Assembly: GCA_016297945.1 (NCBI GenBank) | Contig: JAEDFR010000002.1 | Span: 1 to 64,000, forward strand | Direction of reading: 5' to 3' | DNA from: Lachnospiraceae bacterium | Lineage (GTDB): Bacteria; Bacillota; Clostridia; Lachnospirales; Lachnospiraceae | DNA: 64,000 bases | Part shown: positions 55,579-63,483 of the stretch, one piece after another | Layout of the letters: every line of letters starts with the position of its first letter | Numbering within the stretch: the stretch's first letter is position 1 | Notes under the pieces: model-generated | Database searches by the model: none | The model's input: the letters and a program-made list of their open reading frames with translations, nothing else | What the model was told of the DNA's origin: nothing | Translations under genes and position numbers: made by a program

Positions 55579-55881
55579 TCAGGACTCCATAAATGAAATT
55601 TGATTGATTTTACCGATTACTTTCATTTCATCATTGTTGTAATAATCTACGCAAAGCATCTGTCCTTCAATGCAGATACGGAGTTCTTTTGCTGAAATCC
55701 ATATAAATTCTTCCCTGCATTCCAGAATTCCCTTATAATTTTCAATAAATACTTCATGATTTCCGCGAAGTGTCAGAATACATTCACCAAAGACAAGTTC
55801 TCTTGGGATTTTTAAATGGTCGGTCGCCTGATTTTTGGCTTTTTCAATCAGGTTAATTTTATTATGAAATAATCTGCTCAT
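55579..55881 (-). CDS. yqfC: sporulation protein YqfC
   Basis: A 100-residue soluble protein of the YqfC family. It matches by LKIPRELVFGECILTLRGNHEVFIENYKGILE. Two bases separate it from yqfD. The pair belongs to the sporulation regulon in Bacillus; here it leads the operon that also makes PhoH, the HD protein and YbeY. Confidence 0.92.
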   Translation of the reverse strand: MSRLFHNKINLIEKAKNQATDHLKIPRELVFGECILTLRGNHEVFIENYKGILECREEFIWISAKELRICIEGQMLCVDYYNNDEMKVIGKINQISFMES

Positions 55882-55898
55882 GATATATCATATGAGAA

Positions 55899-57206
55899 TT
55901 ATTCATAAATAATACCTTTAATCAGCTTAGATGAAGCCGGTTTACTTTCACTAATATGAAATGCATGTTGAAATCTTTCTTTTGCGGCATTCAGTTTCTT
56001 TTCGTCAGAGGCATAAAAAGTTACAACCGGTTCCTTCGGATTTACATGATCTCCCACCTTTTTGTGAAGGTAAAGACCAACGGATAAATCAATTTCACTT
56101 TCTTTGGTCTCGCGTCCACCACCCAATAAAAGAGAACAAATACCAATTTCATCACAATCTATATGAGAAACCCATCCTTCATTTTGCGAAAAAACAGTAT
56201 CTGTTATATTAGCATAACGAAAACGATCCGGCTCATAAACATAACGTGGATCACCACCCTGTGCTTTAACAAAGCAAGCCAGCTTATTTAATGCTTCTCC
56301 CGTTTTGATTTTTTGTAAAAGCATTTCTTTTGCCGCGTCAGAATCAGAAGCTTTTTTACCGGCAACCACCATCTCTGCTCCAAGTGTAAGGCATAGCTCA
56401 ACAAAATCATCCGGTCCTTTTCCCATCAAAGTATCAATAGCTTCACGAACCTCAATTATATTTCCGACTGCATTTCCTAACGGTTGATCCATGTCCGAAA
56501 TTACTGCGCAGGTTTTTCTACCGGCTCCGTTTCCGATTTTTACCATCTCCTTTGCCAATGCAAAGGAATCGGTTTCTTTTTTCATAAATGCTCCGCTTCC
56601 GGTTTTGACATCCAAAACAATTGCATCCGCACCCGAAGCCAGTTTTTTGCTCATGATAGAACTTGCAATTAATGAAATATTGTCAACAGTTGCCGTTACA
56701 TCCCGTAAAGCATATAATTTTTTATCAGCCGGAGCCAGATCCTTTGTCTGTCCCATAATGGCAAGTCCAATTTCGTTCACCTGTCTTTTAAACTGTTCTG
56801 TTGAAATGGATGTAGAAAAACCGGGAAAGCTTTCCAGTTTATCAATCGTTCCACCGGTATGTCCGAGTCCTCTTCCACTCATTTTTGCCACCGGTATACC
56901 GCATGCCGCAACCATTGGTGTCAATGCAAGAGAAGTTTTATCACCAACACCACCAGTACTGTGCTTGTCTACCTTTATACCGTTAATATCAGATAAATCC
57001 AGCATATCACCGCTTTCGGCCATGGCCATTGTTAATTGTAAGGTCTCTTCTTCGTTCATTCCCCGAAAAAAAATAGCCATCATCATGGCAGACATCTGAT
57101 AATCCGGGATATGTCCGTCAGTATAATGGCTGATCATAAAACGAAGTTCTTCTTTTGTCAAAGTACCACCATTTCTTTTTTTCATAATCAGGTCATACAT
57201 TCGCAT
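55899..57206 (-). CDS. pdp: pyrimidine-nucleoside phosphorylase
   Basis: Phosphorolysis of uridine, deoxyuridine and thymidine for pyrimidine salvage. The 435-residue protein has the signature VDKHSTGGVGDKTSLALTP (about 82-100), SGRGLGHTGGTIDKLES, LYALRDVTATVDN and the C-terminal lipoyl-like beta domain (GLYLHKKVGDHVNPKEPV). AGGAGG precedes the ATG. It is followed by yqfC after 17 bases. Confidence 0.97.
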   Translation of the reverse strand: MRMYDLIMKKRNGGTLTKEELRFMISHYTDGHIPDYQMSAMMMAIFFRGMNEEETLQLTMAMAESGDMLDLSDINGIKVDKHSTGGVGDKTSLALTPMVAACGIPVAKMSGRGLGHTGGTIDKLESFPGFSTSISTEQFKRQVNEIGLAIMGQTKDLAPADKKLYALRDVTATVDNISLIASSIMSKKLASGADAIVLDVKTGSGAFMKKETDSFALAKEMVKIGNGAGRKTCAVISDMDQPLGNAVGNIIEVREAIDTLMGKGPDDFVELCLTLGAEMVVAGKKASDSDAAKEMLLQKIKTGEALNKLACFVKAQGGDPRYVYEPDRFRYANITDTVFSQNEGWVSHIDCDEIGICSLLLGGGRETKESEIDLSVGLYLHKKVGDHVNPKEPVVTFYASDEKKLNAAKERFQHAFHISESKPASSKLIKGIIYE

Positions 57207-57253
57207 GTGAATTTCCTCCTTTTATCAATTTATTTCTATTTCTGATTTGTATT

Positions 57254-57449
57254 CCCCATATATTTTTTCCACCTCGTACTTCGTTTTCTGGTCTTTCTAA
57301 GCGTCATACTCACAAAGTATTATAAAATGACCTGTTTAAAAACTCTGACTTCGTCTTCAAACAGTTGAAACCGGTCATTACTTTTGTTTGTTCATGCCGC
57401 AAAGAAAGACACGAAAACTCGTAAAAGGCAGTAGAAAAGATATATGGGG
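57254..57449. repeat. 196-base nested inverted-repeat element
   Basis: Between the NYN gene and pdp lies a long, imperfect palindrome. Outer arms: CCCCATATATTTTTTC (57254-57269) and GAAAAGATATATGGGG (57434-57449), complementary but for one G-T. Middle arms: GTTTTC / GAAAAC (57283-57288, 57413-57418) and GTCTTTCTAAGCG / CGCAAAGAAAGAC (57291-57303, 57398-57410). Inner arms: AATGACC / GGTCATT (57326-57332, 57373-57379), TGTTT / AAACA, then a GACTTCGTC hairpin. No long ORF. It could be a MITE-like repeat or a folded RNA. The wobble in the outer arm would pair on a plus-strand transcript. Confidence 0.75.
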
Positions 57450-57476
57450 GGAAAACGCAAATCCAAAAAATGTTTT

Positions 57477-58394
57477 TTATTTATCAATTTTAACTTTATT
57501 GGTATTATTCTTCTTATCAACTTCAAGAGTCAGATGAGGAAAGCTCTTGATAAACTGTTTAAACTGGGAAAAACCGTATTTTTTAATTGAAAAATCAGGA
57601 ATTTGTGTCTTTAAATCATTAGCCAGCATGGAAAGATCTACAACGCCACCTTTTGAACGAATTAAATCATAGATATACTGTTCCAGATCAGCATCCGATC
57701 TGGTTGCATTAGCCAGCAAAATATTATTATTGTTTTTAAAGAGTTTTATGGATTTTAAACTCTCACAAAAGGTAGACAACTTGGAAAAGCCATAATTTCG
57801 AACATCAAAATCGGGGAATTTTTTCAAAAGCCGACTGCCGACTTCGCCAATATTTGTGACAGATTTGCCGGCATCTTCATTTTCATCCAGAATTTCTACA
57901 ATGGCGTCTTCAATCTGACTGATGGAACGAACATCTTTTTTCTCTTTTTCATCCTGTTCATTACCGGAAATATTATTTAAATAAATAAAACGGTCACAGG
58001 CACTCTTAAATGCATCCGGTGTTTTTGTCTCACCCATACCGATTACATTTTTACCTGCTTCACGAAGTCTGGAAGCCAATCTTGTAAAATCGCTGTCACT
58101 GGTCACTAAGCAAAAACCTTCCACATTGTTGGAATATAAAATATCCATCGCATCTATAATCATAAAAGAATCGGTTGCATTTTTACCGGTTGTATATGCA
58201 AACTGCTGCATAGGTTGAATGGAATTGCACAATAATACATCTTTCCATTTATTACTGTTACTTTTAGTCCAGTCTCCGTAAATTCGTTTGATGGTCACAA
58301 TGCCATATTTGGTCAGCTCGTCCAATATTTTTTGAACATATTCGGCCGAAACATTGTCTGAATCAATTAATAATGCAAATCTTTTATCTTCCAC
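57477..58394 (-). CDS. NYN-domain RNase-like protein with two OST-HTH/LOTUS domains
   Basis: A 305-residue protein of the LabA/NYN group. The NYN (PIN-like) domain covers about 1-140 and shows the acidic residues LIDSDNVSAEY, TDSFMIIDAMDIL and LVTSDSDFTRLASRLREAG. Two similar LOTUS/OST-HTH domains follow (about 165-225 and 232-300), each ending with the matching pattern NYGFSKLSTF / KYGFSQFKQF. This is the architecture of predicted RNA-binding ribonucleases such as MARF1-like proteins. GTG start (58392-58394) six bases after AGGAG. The RNA target is unknown. Confidence 0.88.
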   Translation of the reverse strand: MEDKRFALLIDSDNVSAEYVQKILDELTKYGIVTIKRIYGDWTKSNSNKWKDVLLCNSIQPMQQFAYTTGKNATDSFMIIDAMDILYSNNVEGFCLVTSDSDFTRLASRLREAGKNVIGMGETKTPDAFKSACDRFIYLNNISGNEQDEKEKKDVRSISQIEDAIVEILDENEDAGKSVTNIGEVGSRLLKKFPDFDVRNYGFSKLSTFCESLKSIKLFKNNNNILLANATRSDADLEQYIYDLIRSKGGVVDLSMLANDLKTQIPDFSIKKYGFSQFKQFIKSFPHLTLEVDKKNNTNKVKIDK

Positions 58395-58403
58395 TTAAAA
58401 CTC

Positions 58404-58700
58404 CTAAAAAAATGTTTTATCAATTCTTTTTAATACCATTTCATAATCTTTTCGGTTTAATGGTAACTCTTCCATGATTTCAACTGCTTTTTCCACTTGC
58501 ATTTTATTAATGCAAAGCGTACATTTGGAATCATATTCTCCAAATAAACGGCTGAAAAAAGAGGAATCATTCCATTTTTCATAATAGGAGATCCGATTCT
58601 TTAAAAAAGCTCTTTCTATCATCATTTTGACATCTTCATCCCAAATCGAGCAAAATTCTATTTCATTATGTACTTTAACATCGGAAAAATCAAAATCCAT
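58404..58700 (-). CDS. small acidic protein of unknown function (DUF2007-like?)
   Basis: A 98-residue protein without signal or membrane segment. ERAFLKNRISYYEKW and NKMQVEKAVEIMEELPLN hint at the small alpha/beta fold of putative signal-transducing (DUF2007-like) proteins, but I cannot confirm it. It includes a C-x2-C (SKCTLC). I start it at ATG 58700, preceded by AAGGTGAT; two earlier in-frame starts (58709, 58712) overlap that site. It leads the NYN gene by nine bases, so the two are one operon. Confidence 0.6.
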   Translation of the reverse strand: MDFDFSDVKVHNEIEFCSIWDEDVKMMIERAFLKNRISYYEKWNDSSFFSRLFGEYDSKCTLCINKMQVEKAVEIMEELPLNRKDYEMVLKRIDKTFF

Positions 58701-58762
58701 ATGTTTCATCACCTTGCATTAAGATAAATAAATTATACCATACCGAAAGATAAAATAAAAGA

Positions 58763-58837
58763 AAGACTGTCCTTAAAAATCATCATTTAAAAATAATCAG
58801 ATATTTTAACAAATGAGCAATTTTATGGACAGCCTCT
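58763..58837 (-). terminator. terminator-like inverted repeat after the symporter gene
   Basis: CTGTCCTTAAAA (58767-58778) pairs with TTTTATGGACAG (58821-58832), one mismatch, with a long AT-rich loop. On the minus strand the stem is followed by TCTTTCTTTTATTTT. It lies 90 bases beyond the stop of the symporter gene. Confidence 0.6.
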
Positions 58838-58923
58838 TAATAGAATCATTCCATTACCTTCTAAGGCATATAAGACAGTTTATGTATATTATTATGTTTG
58901 TTCAAAGACATTCTGATGATGAA

Positions 58924-60333
58924 TTATCGGTCAGCTTCTTCTTTTTCTTTTTTCAGTATAACCTGGAAATCCTTCATATCTTTTGCAATTTCACCACTTA
59001 ACAGAAGCATACATATTAAGTTTGGAATTGCCATCAATGCGTTGGCAATATCGGAAAAGTTCCATACTAAATCCAATGTCTGTGTAGCACCTACAAAAAC
59101 GATCAAAGAAAAAACAATACGATAAATCATGTTGTACTTATGGGTATTAAATAAATATTCCCATGCTTTTTCACCATGATATTCCCAACCCAAAATGGTA
59201 GAAAAAGCAAACAAAGCAATACCGATTGTAACAAGCCAAGAACCGATTGGTCCTAAAACAGATTTAAATGCAGCAATGGTAAGAGCAGATCCCTTAACGA
59301 TTGCACCGGTTTCATCTGTCATGCCCAACACTCCCGTACTGGCAATTGCAAGACCGGTAATTGTACATACAACAATCGTATCCCAAAATGTTCCTGTCAT
59401 ATTAATATAGCCCTGTCTGACATGATGATCGGTCGTTGCAGCTGCGGCTGTAATCGCGGCAGAACCCATTCCGGCTTCATTTGAAAATACACCACGAGCA
59501 ACACCAAAACGCATAGCCTGCATCATAGATGCAACAATCGTCCCTGCAACACCACCCTCAACTGCCTGAAGGCTGAAAGCACATTTGAAAATCATTGCAA
59601 GACCGGAAGGTATGTTCTGATAATTTAATATAATAACAATCAGTCCGGCAATAACATAAAAGATAGCCATAAACGGAACAACAATGGATGAAACCTTTGA
59701 AATCGTCTGAATACCGCCTACAATGATGATTAACGCCAATATAGTAATAACAACACCTGTAATCCAGGTAGGAACGTTGAATGTTTCATACATAGCAGAT
59801 GAAATGGAATTACCCTGTGTCATATTGCCGATACCAAAAGAAGCGATAACAGCAAAAAATGCAAACAACCATCCCAAAACGGCACCAAAAGTTTTATTCG
59901 GAAGTGCTTTTTTCATGGTGTACATCGGTCCACCGGACATTTCACCCTTCTCATTTTTTTCACGATATTTAATGGCAAGCATACATTCACTGAATTTTGA
60001 CGTCAAACCAAATGCAGCAGAAATCCACATCCATACCAGTGCACCCGGGCCGCCACTTACCATTGCGGTTGCAACTCCTACAATATTACCGGTACCGATT
60101 GTTGCTGCCAAAGCTGTAGTCAAAGCGGAAAACGGAGAAACATCTCCTTCTCCTCTGCTTTGTGTACGCGCCTCTTTACTCAAGGTACTCTTAATTGCAT
60201 ACGGTAAATTTCTCCAGGGTAAAAAGCCTGTTCTGATGGTTAAGAATATTCCTGTTCCAACCAAAAGAACTAACATTACCGGTCCCCAGACAAAATCATC
60301 AACTGCAGCTACAATTTCATTTAATCTGTCCAT
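58924..60333 (-). CDS. alanine/glycine:cation symporter (AGCS family)
   Basis: A 469-residue sodium-coupled amino acid importer, probably for alanine or glycine. Family segments include GPVMLVLLVGTGIFLTIRTG (about 17-36), SPFSALTTALAATIGTGNIVGVATA, GGPGALVWMW, MRFGVARGVFSNEAGMGSA and STILGWEYHGEKAWEYLF; about ten hydrophobic segments. The 70-base leader contains a terminator-like hairpin, and the promoter overlaps a palindrome, so expression is likely regulated twice. GAGGGAG precedes the ATG. Confidence 0.94.
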   Translation of the reverse strand: MDRLNEIVAAVDDFVWGPVMLVLLVGTGIFLTIRTGFLPWRNLPYAIKSTLSKEARTQSRGEGDVSPFSALTTALAATIGTGNIVGVATAMVSGGPGALVWMWISAAFGLTSKFSECMLAIKYREKNEKGEMSGGPMYTMKKALPNKTFGAVLGWLFAFFAVIASFGIGNMTQGNSISSAMYETFNVPTWITGVVITILALIIIVGGIQTISKVSSIVVPFMAIFYVIAGLIVIILNYQNIPSGLAMIFKCAFSLQAVEGGVAGTIVASMMQAMRFGVARGVFSNEAGMGSAAITAAAATTDHHVRQGYINMTGTFWDTIVVCTITGLAIASTGVLGMTDETGAIVKGSALTIAAFKSVLGPIGSWLVTIGIALFAFSTILGWEYHGEKAWEYLFNTHKYNMIYRIVFSLIVFVGATQTLDLVWNFSDIANALMAIPNLICMLLLSGEIAKDMKDFQVILKKEKEEADR

Positions 60334-60360
60334 TTTATTATCTCCCTCTCTTTTAATCAG

Positions 60361-60399
60361 AAAAACGGAGACAGCACCATATACTCTGTTGTCTCCGTT
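60361..60399 (-). promoter_or_regulatory. terminator-like attenuator in the symporter leader
   Basis: AACGGAGACA (60364-60373) pairs with TGTCTCCGTT (60390-60399). Read on the minus strand this gives a ten-base-pair GC-containing stem followed directly by TTTTT, an intrinsic terminator, placed between the promoter and the symporter start codon. The inner part can also pair as ACAG/CTGT. No riboswitch aptamer fits in the short leader. Confidence 0.75.
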
Positions 60400-60404
60400 G
60401 ACTT

Positions 60405-60440
60405 CTTTACTATAGTAAAGTGTAAAATCAATTATGTCAA
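60405..60440 (-). promoter_or_regulatory. symporter promoter with overlapping palindromic operator
   Basis: On the minus strand TTGACA (60435-60440) and TACTAT (60412-60417) are 17 bases apart. CTTTACTATAGTAAAG (60405-60420), a perfect 16-base palindrome, covers the -10 and probable start point, where a repressor could bind. Confidence 0.8.
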
Positions 60441-60482
60441 GTAATTATTTTATTGTTTTCTATCAAACAATCATATTATAAG

Positions 60483-60502
60483 GTCTCAATATTTTATGAG
60501 AC
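60483..60502. other. short hairpin upstream of the symporter promoter
   Basis: GTCTCA (60483-60488) and TGAGAC (60497-60502) form a six-base-pair stem. Part of the 446-base gap between the symporter gene and rlmH, the rest of which is the promoter/leader and the large inverted-repeat element. Function unknown. Confidence 0.4.
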
Positions 60503-60533
60503 TTATCATTATTTTATGTTTTTGGGGTTTATA

Positions 60534-60767
60534 TTTTGCTGTGAAAATGCATATTGTTTTGGGGTTATTTAGCTGAAGTTAATGCTATTCTCTTAATATT
60601 CCGATTCACAGACAGAACTTTGCGACACGGATGTCGCAAAAGACGCATTTGGACAGGATGTCCATTATGCGTCGTGTTCGTCCGGAAACATAAAATAATT
60701 CGGAATATTTAGAGAATAACATTAACGTAAGCATAATTCAAAAATAATATGCATTTTCACAGCAAAA
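60534..60767. repeat. 234-base nested inverted-repeat element with GGA-loop hairpins
   Basis: Outer arms 60534-60555 and 60746-60767 are a perfect 22-base inverted repeat (TTTTGCTGTGAAAATGC...). Inner arms 60578-60603 and 60701-60726 match at 24 of 26 positions. In the 97-base core, on the plus strand, are a hairpin at 60619-60640 (nine pairs, loop CGGA, TTTGCGACA / TGTCGCAAA) and one at 60642-60673 (GACGCAT / ATGCGTC outer stem, TGGACA-GGA-TGTCCA inner stem). A third weak loop with GGA lies near 60675-60690. It lies 13 bases beyond the rlmH stop. No ORF, and no clear target-site duplication at its ends. MITE, 3'-UTR structure or small RNA are all possible. Confidence 0.8.
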
Positions 60768-60779
60768 CCGTCAAAAAAT

Positions 60780-61259
60780 TTATTTATGATAGGGCTCATG
60801 ATTCATAATGCGAAAGGCACGATAAATCTGCTCTGACAAGATGACACGCATAAGCTGATGTGGAAATGTCATATCAGAAAAGCTGATTTTATCATCTGCT
60901 TTATTTAAAACATTTTCGGAAAGACCTAAGGATCCGCCTATTACAAACTGAATATGACTGTTTCCATTTATCATCAATTTTTCAATATGATTAGAAAAAT
61001 GAACTGAATTGAGCTTTTTTCCTTCAATTGCTAAAGCTATCAGATATCCTTTTTCATCAACAGTTTTTAGAATGCGTTCACCTTCTTTGTCTTTGATCTG
61101 GTTTTCCAGTTCGAGTGACGCATTTTCCGGAGTTTTTTCATCTGTTAATTCAATGATTTGAAATTTACAATACGAAGAGAGGCGCTTTGCATATTCTGCA
61201 ACCGCCTCCCGATAAAATTTTTCTTTGATTTTCCCAACACTAATGATTGTTATTTTCAT
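60780..61259 (-). CDS. rlmH: 23S rRNA pseudouridine-1915 N3-methyltransferase
   Basis: SPOUT-family methyltransferase modifying pseudouridine 1915 in helix 69 of 23S rRNA. A start at ATG 61259 gives 159 residues, the standard family length, opening MKITIISVGKIKEKFY; a longer reading to 61307 is spurious. The knot region FVIGGSLGLSENVL and the C-terminal MTFPHQLMRVILSEQIYRAF are diagnostic. It overlaps the zinc-ribbon gene by 20 bases. An RluD-like synthase that may make the target pseudouridine is encoded at 18883-19800. Confidence 0.97.
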   Translation of the reverse strand: MKITIISVGKIKEKFYREAVAEYAKRLSSYCKFQIIELTDEKTPENASLELENQIKDKEGERILKTVDEKGYLIALAIEGKKLNSVHFSNHIEKLMINGNSHIQFVIGGSLGLSENVLNKADDKISFSDMTFPHQLMRVILSEQIYRAFRIMNHEPYHK

Positions 61260-62076
61260 ACATTTCGCCGTATTTATCATCAATAATTTTTTCGCGTAAA
61301 GATTCATTCATTTCAGGGAATTTCTGAAGTAAAACACGTGTCATATACTCAGTACGTTTGAAGTACATTTCTTCTTCAGTGTCTTTTTTGCTACAAACAA
61401 CTTCTTTTGCCAGTTTTTCAACTGTAAGATATTCATCAAAAAACTGATTCACACGAGAAATCAGATTATCATCTGCTTCTGCTTCTAAAATAATCGTCTT
61501 AATCTGTGCAAATGATACAATTCCGGCAATAATGAATACAATAAACATTATGAGCATGACGCCCATAAACATATAATTGCTTTTCAAACCGGAAAAGCCA
61601 GGGATTATGCCCAGATATAAAAGTACCAAAGCAACAAGTCCGACACCTCCGACCAAAGTTAAAACAAAGCCACTGGATTTGCAATCCTCGATTTTTTGCT
61701 TTTTATCCACATAAGAGGATTGTTTTCTGATAGCCTCTGCAATCTGGCGTTGACGCAACATCTGTTCGGATATTGGCGCAACAACTTCCAAATCATCTTC
61801 ACTTTCGTCTTCATCATTTTTTTGAAATTGTTTTTCGGAAAAGGTCAGATCGCTATATGAAACAATTTCACTATCCTCTTCCTCTTCCTCTTCTGCTTCT
61901 TCTTTATATTGATCCAGAAATTCATAGGATCTTTCATCATTAACATCAAAGACGCGCTTAGGCTGCATTTGTAATGCTTCAGCCTCTTCTAGAGAATCAA
62001 CCAAAGGAATTTTACATTCATGACATTCCGTAAAGCCTTTGCGATATTCATTTTTACATTTTGGACAAAAGGGCAT
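61240..62076 (-). CDS. zinc-ribbon membrane protein, unknown function
   Basis: A 278-residue protein. The N-terminus is a zinc ribbon with two C-x2-C pairs (CPKCKNEYRKGFTECHEC, residues 4-21). A very acidic stretch follows (about 55-100, runs of Glu/Asp), then two membrane segments (about 138-158 and 170-195) and a cytoplasmic helical tail with YMTRVLLQKFPEMNESLREKI. No enzyme motif. It lies between nfnB and rlmH; the last 20 bases overlap rlmH. Zinc-ribbon plus membrane hairpin proteins of this kind are common in Clostridia, and their role is unknown. Confidence 0.7.
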   Translation of the reverse strand: MPFCPKCKNEYRKGFTECHECKIPLVDSLEEAEALQMQPKRVFDVNDERSYEFLDQYKEEAEEEEEEDSEIVSYSDLTFSEKQFQKNDEDESEDDLEVVAPISEQMLRQRQIAEAIRKQSSYVDKKQKIEDCKSSGFVLTLVGGVGLVALVLLYLGIIPGFSGLKSNYMFMGVMLIMFIVFIIAGIVSFAQIKTIILEAEADDNLISRVNQFFDEYLTVEKLAKEVVCSKKDTEEEMYFKRTEYMTRVLLQKFPEMNESLREKIIDDKYGEMYENNNH

Positions 62077-62097
62077 TTGTTTCGTTCTCCATTTTCA

Positions 62098-63483
62098 TCA
62101 TTTGTTTGACAGATATTCATGAATACCTTTTGCTGCTGCTTTACCTGCTCCCATTGCTAAAATAACAGTTGCGGCACCGGTAACAGCGTCTCCGCCAGCA
62201 TATACAGCATCTTTTGTGGTTTTACCGTATTCTTCATCTGCAACAATACATTTACGGTTATTGATTTCCAATCCTTTGGTTGTAGATGAAATCAAAGGAT
62301 TCGGTGATGTACCAAGTGACATGATAACACAATCAACATCCATTACAAATTCAGAGCCTGCAACTTCAACCGGGCGTCTTCTGCCGGAAGCATCAGGTTC
62401 GCCTAATTCCATTTTAATACATTTGATTCCACTAACCCATCCGTTTTCATCCGAAATAATTTCAACCGGATTGGTCAATAAATCAAAGATAATTCCTTCT
62501 TCTTTTGCGTGATGAACTTCTTCCTTTCTGGCAGGAAGCTCTTCTTCACTTCTTCGATATACAACATGTACTTCAGCCCCTAAACGAAGAGCTGTACGAG
62601 CAGCATCCATGGCAACATTTCCGCCACCGACTACTGCAACTTTTGTTGCACGCATAATCGGTGTATCGGAATCTTCTTTAAATGCTTTCATCAGATTGGA
62701 TCTTGTTAAATATTCATTGGCTGAAAACACACCGTTTGCCTGCTCACCGGGAATTCCCATAAATTTGGGAAGACCTGCACCGGACCCAATGAATACAGCA
62801 TCAAATCCTTCCTCTTCCAATAATTCATCAATGGTAGTGGATTTGCCGATAACGACATTCGTCTCAATTTTTACACCAAGAGATTTTACGTTTTCGATTT
62901 CTTTTTTCACAACATCTTCTTTCGGTAAACGGAACTCAGGAATACCATAAACCAAAACACCACCGGGCTCATGAAGTGCTTCAAAAATTGTCACATCATA
63001 TCCAAGCTTTGCAAGATCACCGGCACATGTTAATCCGGCAGGTCCGGAACCAATGACAGCAACCTTTTTGCCATTTGATTCTTTAGCACCCTGCGGTTTG
63101 ATATTGTTTTCTCTTGCCCAGTCAGCAACAAAACGCTCTAATTTACCAATGGAAATGGGATCTCCCTTGATTCCGCGGATACATTTTCCTTCACACTGGC
63201 TTTCCTGTGGACAAACTCTACCACAGATAGCAGGTAAAGCGCTGGATTCAGAAATAATCTGATATGCGGCTTCAAAATCACCGTTTTTTACCTGTTCAAT
63301 GAAACCGGGAATATTAATTGCAACAGGACATCCTTTGATACACTGCGCATTTTTACAATTAATACATCTGGAAGCCTCACATTGTGCTTCTTCTGCTTTA
63401 TAACCTAAACATACTTCATCAAAATTATGAGCTCTTTCTTTGGGGGCCTGCTCACTGACCGGTATTTTATTTAAAACATCCAT
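62098..63483 (-). CDS. NfnB/GltD-like NADPH-dependent flavoprotein subunit
   Basis: A 461-residue FAD/Fe-S protein of the glutamate synthase small-subunit family. The N-terminal cysteine clusters CINCKNAQCIKGCP and CGRVCPQESQCEGKC bind two 4Fe-4S centres; FAD and NAD(P) motifs are VIGSGPAGLTCAGDLAKLG and VVGGGNVAMDAARTALRLG. Alone it resembles GltA/GltD, but its start overlaps the stop of a ferredoxin-NADP reductase-like subunit gene, the arrangement of NfnAB, which couples NADH and reduced ferredoxin to NADP reduction by flavin-based electron bifurcation. The assignment to NfnB rests on that pairing. Confidence 0.9.
   Translation of the reverse strand: MDVLNKIPVSEQAPKERAHNFDEVCLGYKAEEAQCEASRCINCKNAQCIKGCPVAINIPGFIEQVKNGDFEAAYQIISESSALPAICGRVCPQESQCEGKCIRGIKGDPISIGKLERFVADWARENNIKPQGAKESNGKKVAVIGSGPAGLTCAGDLAKLGYDVTIFEALHEPGGVLVYGIPEFRLPKEDVVKKEIENVKSLGVKIETNVVIGKSTTIDELLEEEGFDAVFIGSGAGLPKFMGIPGEQANGVFSANEYLTRSNLMKAFKEDSDTPIMRATKVAVVGGGNVAMDAARTALRLGAEVHVVYRRSEEELPARKEEVHHAKEEGIIFDLLTNPVEIISDENGWVSGIKCIKMELGEPDASGRRRPVEVAGSEFVMDVDCVIMSLGTSPNPLISSTTKGLEINNRKCIVADEEYGKTTKDAVYAGGDAVTGAATVILAMGAGKAAAKGIHEYLSNK

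Noticed and set aside
56491..57099. 202-codon open frame on the plus strand
   Set aside because: It lies entirely antisense to pdp, whose protein is fully recognisable; no ribosome binding site and no family resemblance.
58813..59001. 62-codon plus-strand frame in the terminator region after the symporter gene
   Set aside because: It runs into the symporter coding region in antisense and has a low-complexity Phe-rich product.
59723..60415. 230-codon open frame on the plus strand
   Set aside because: Antisense to the symporter gene. Membrane-protein genes often leave the opposite strand open; the composition looks like a shadow.
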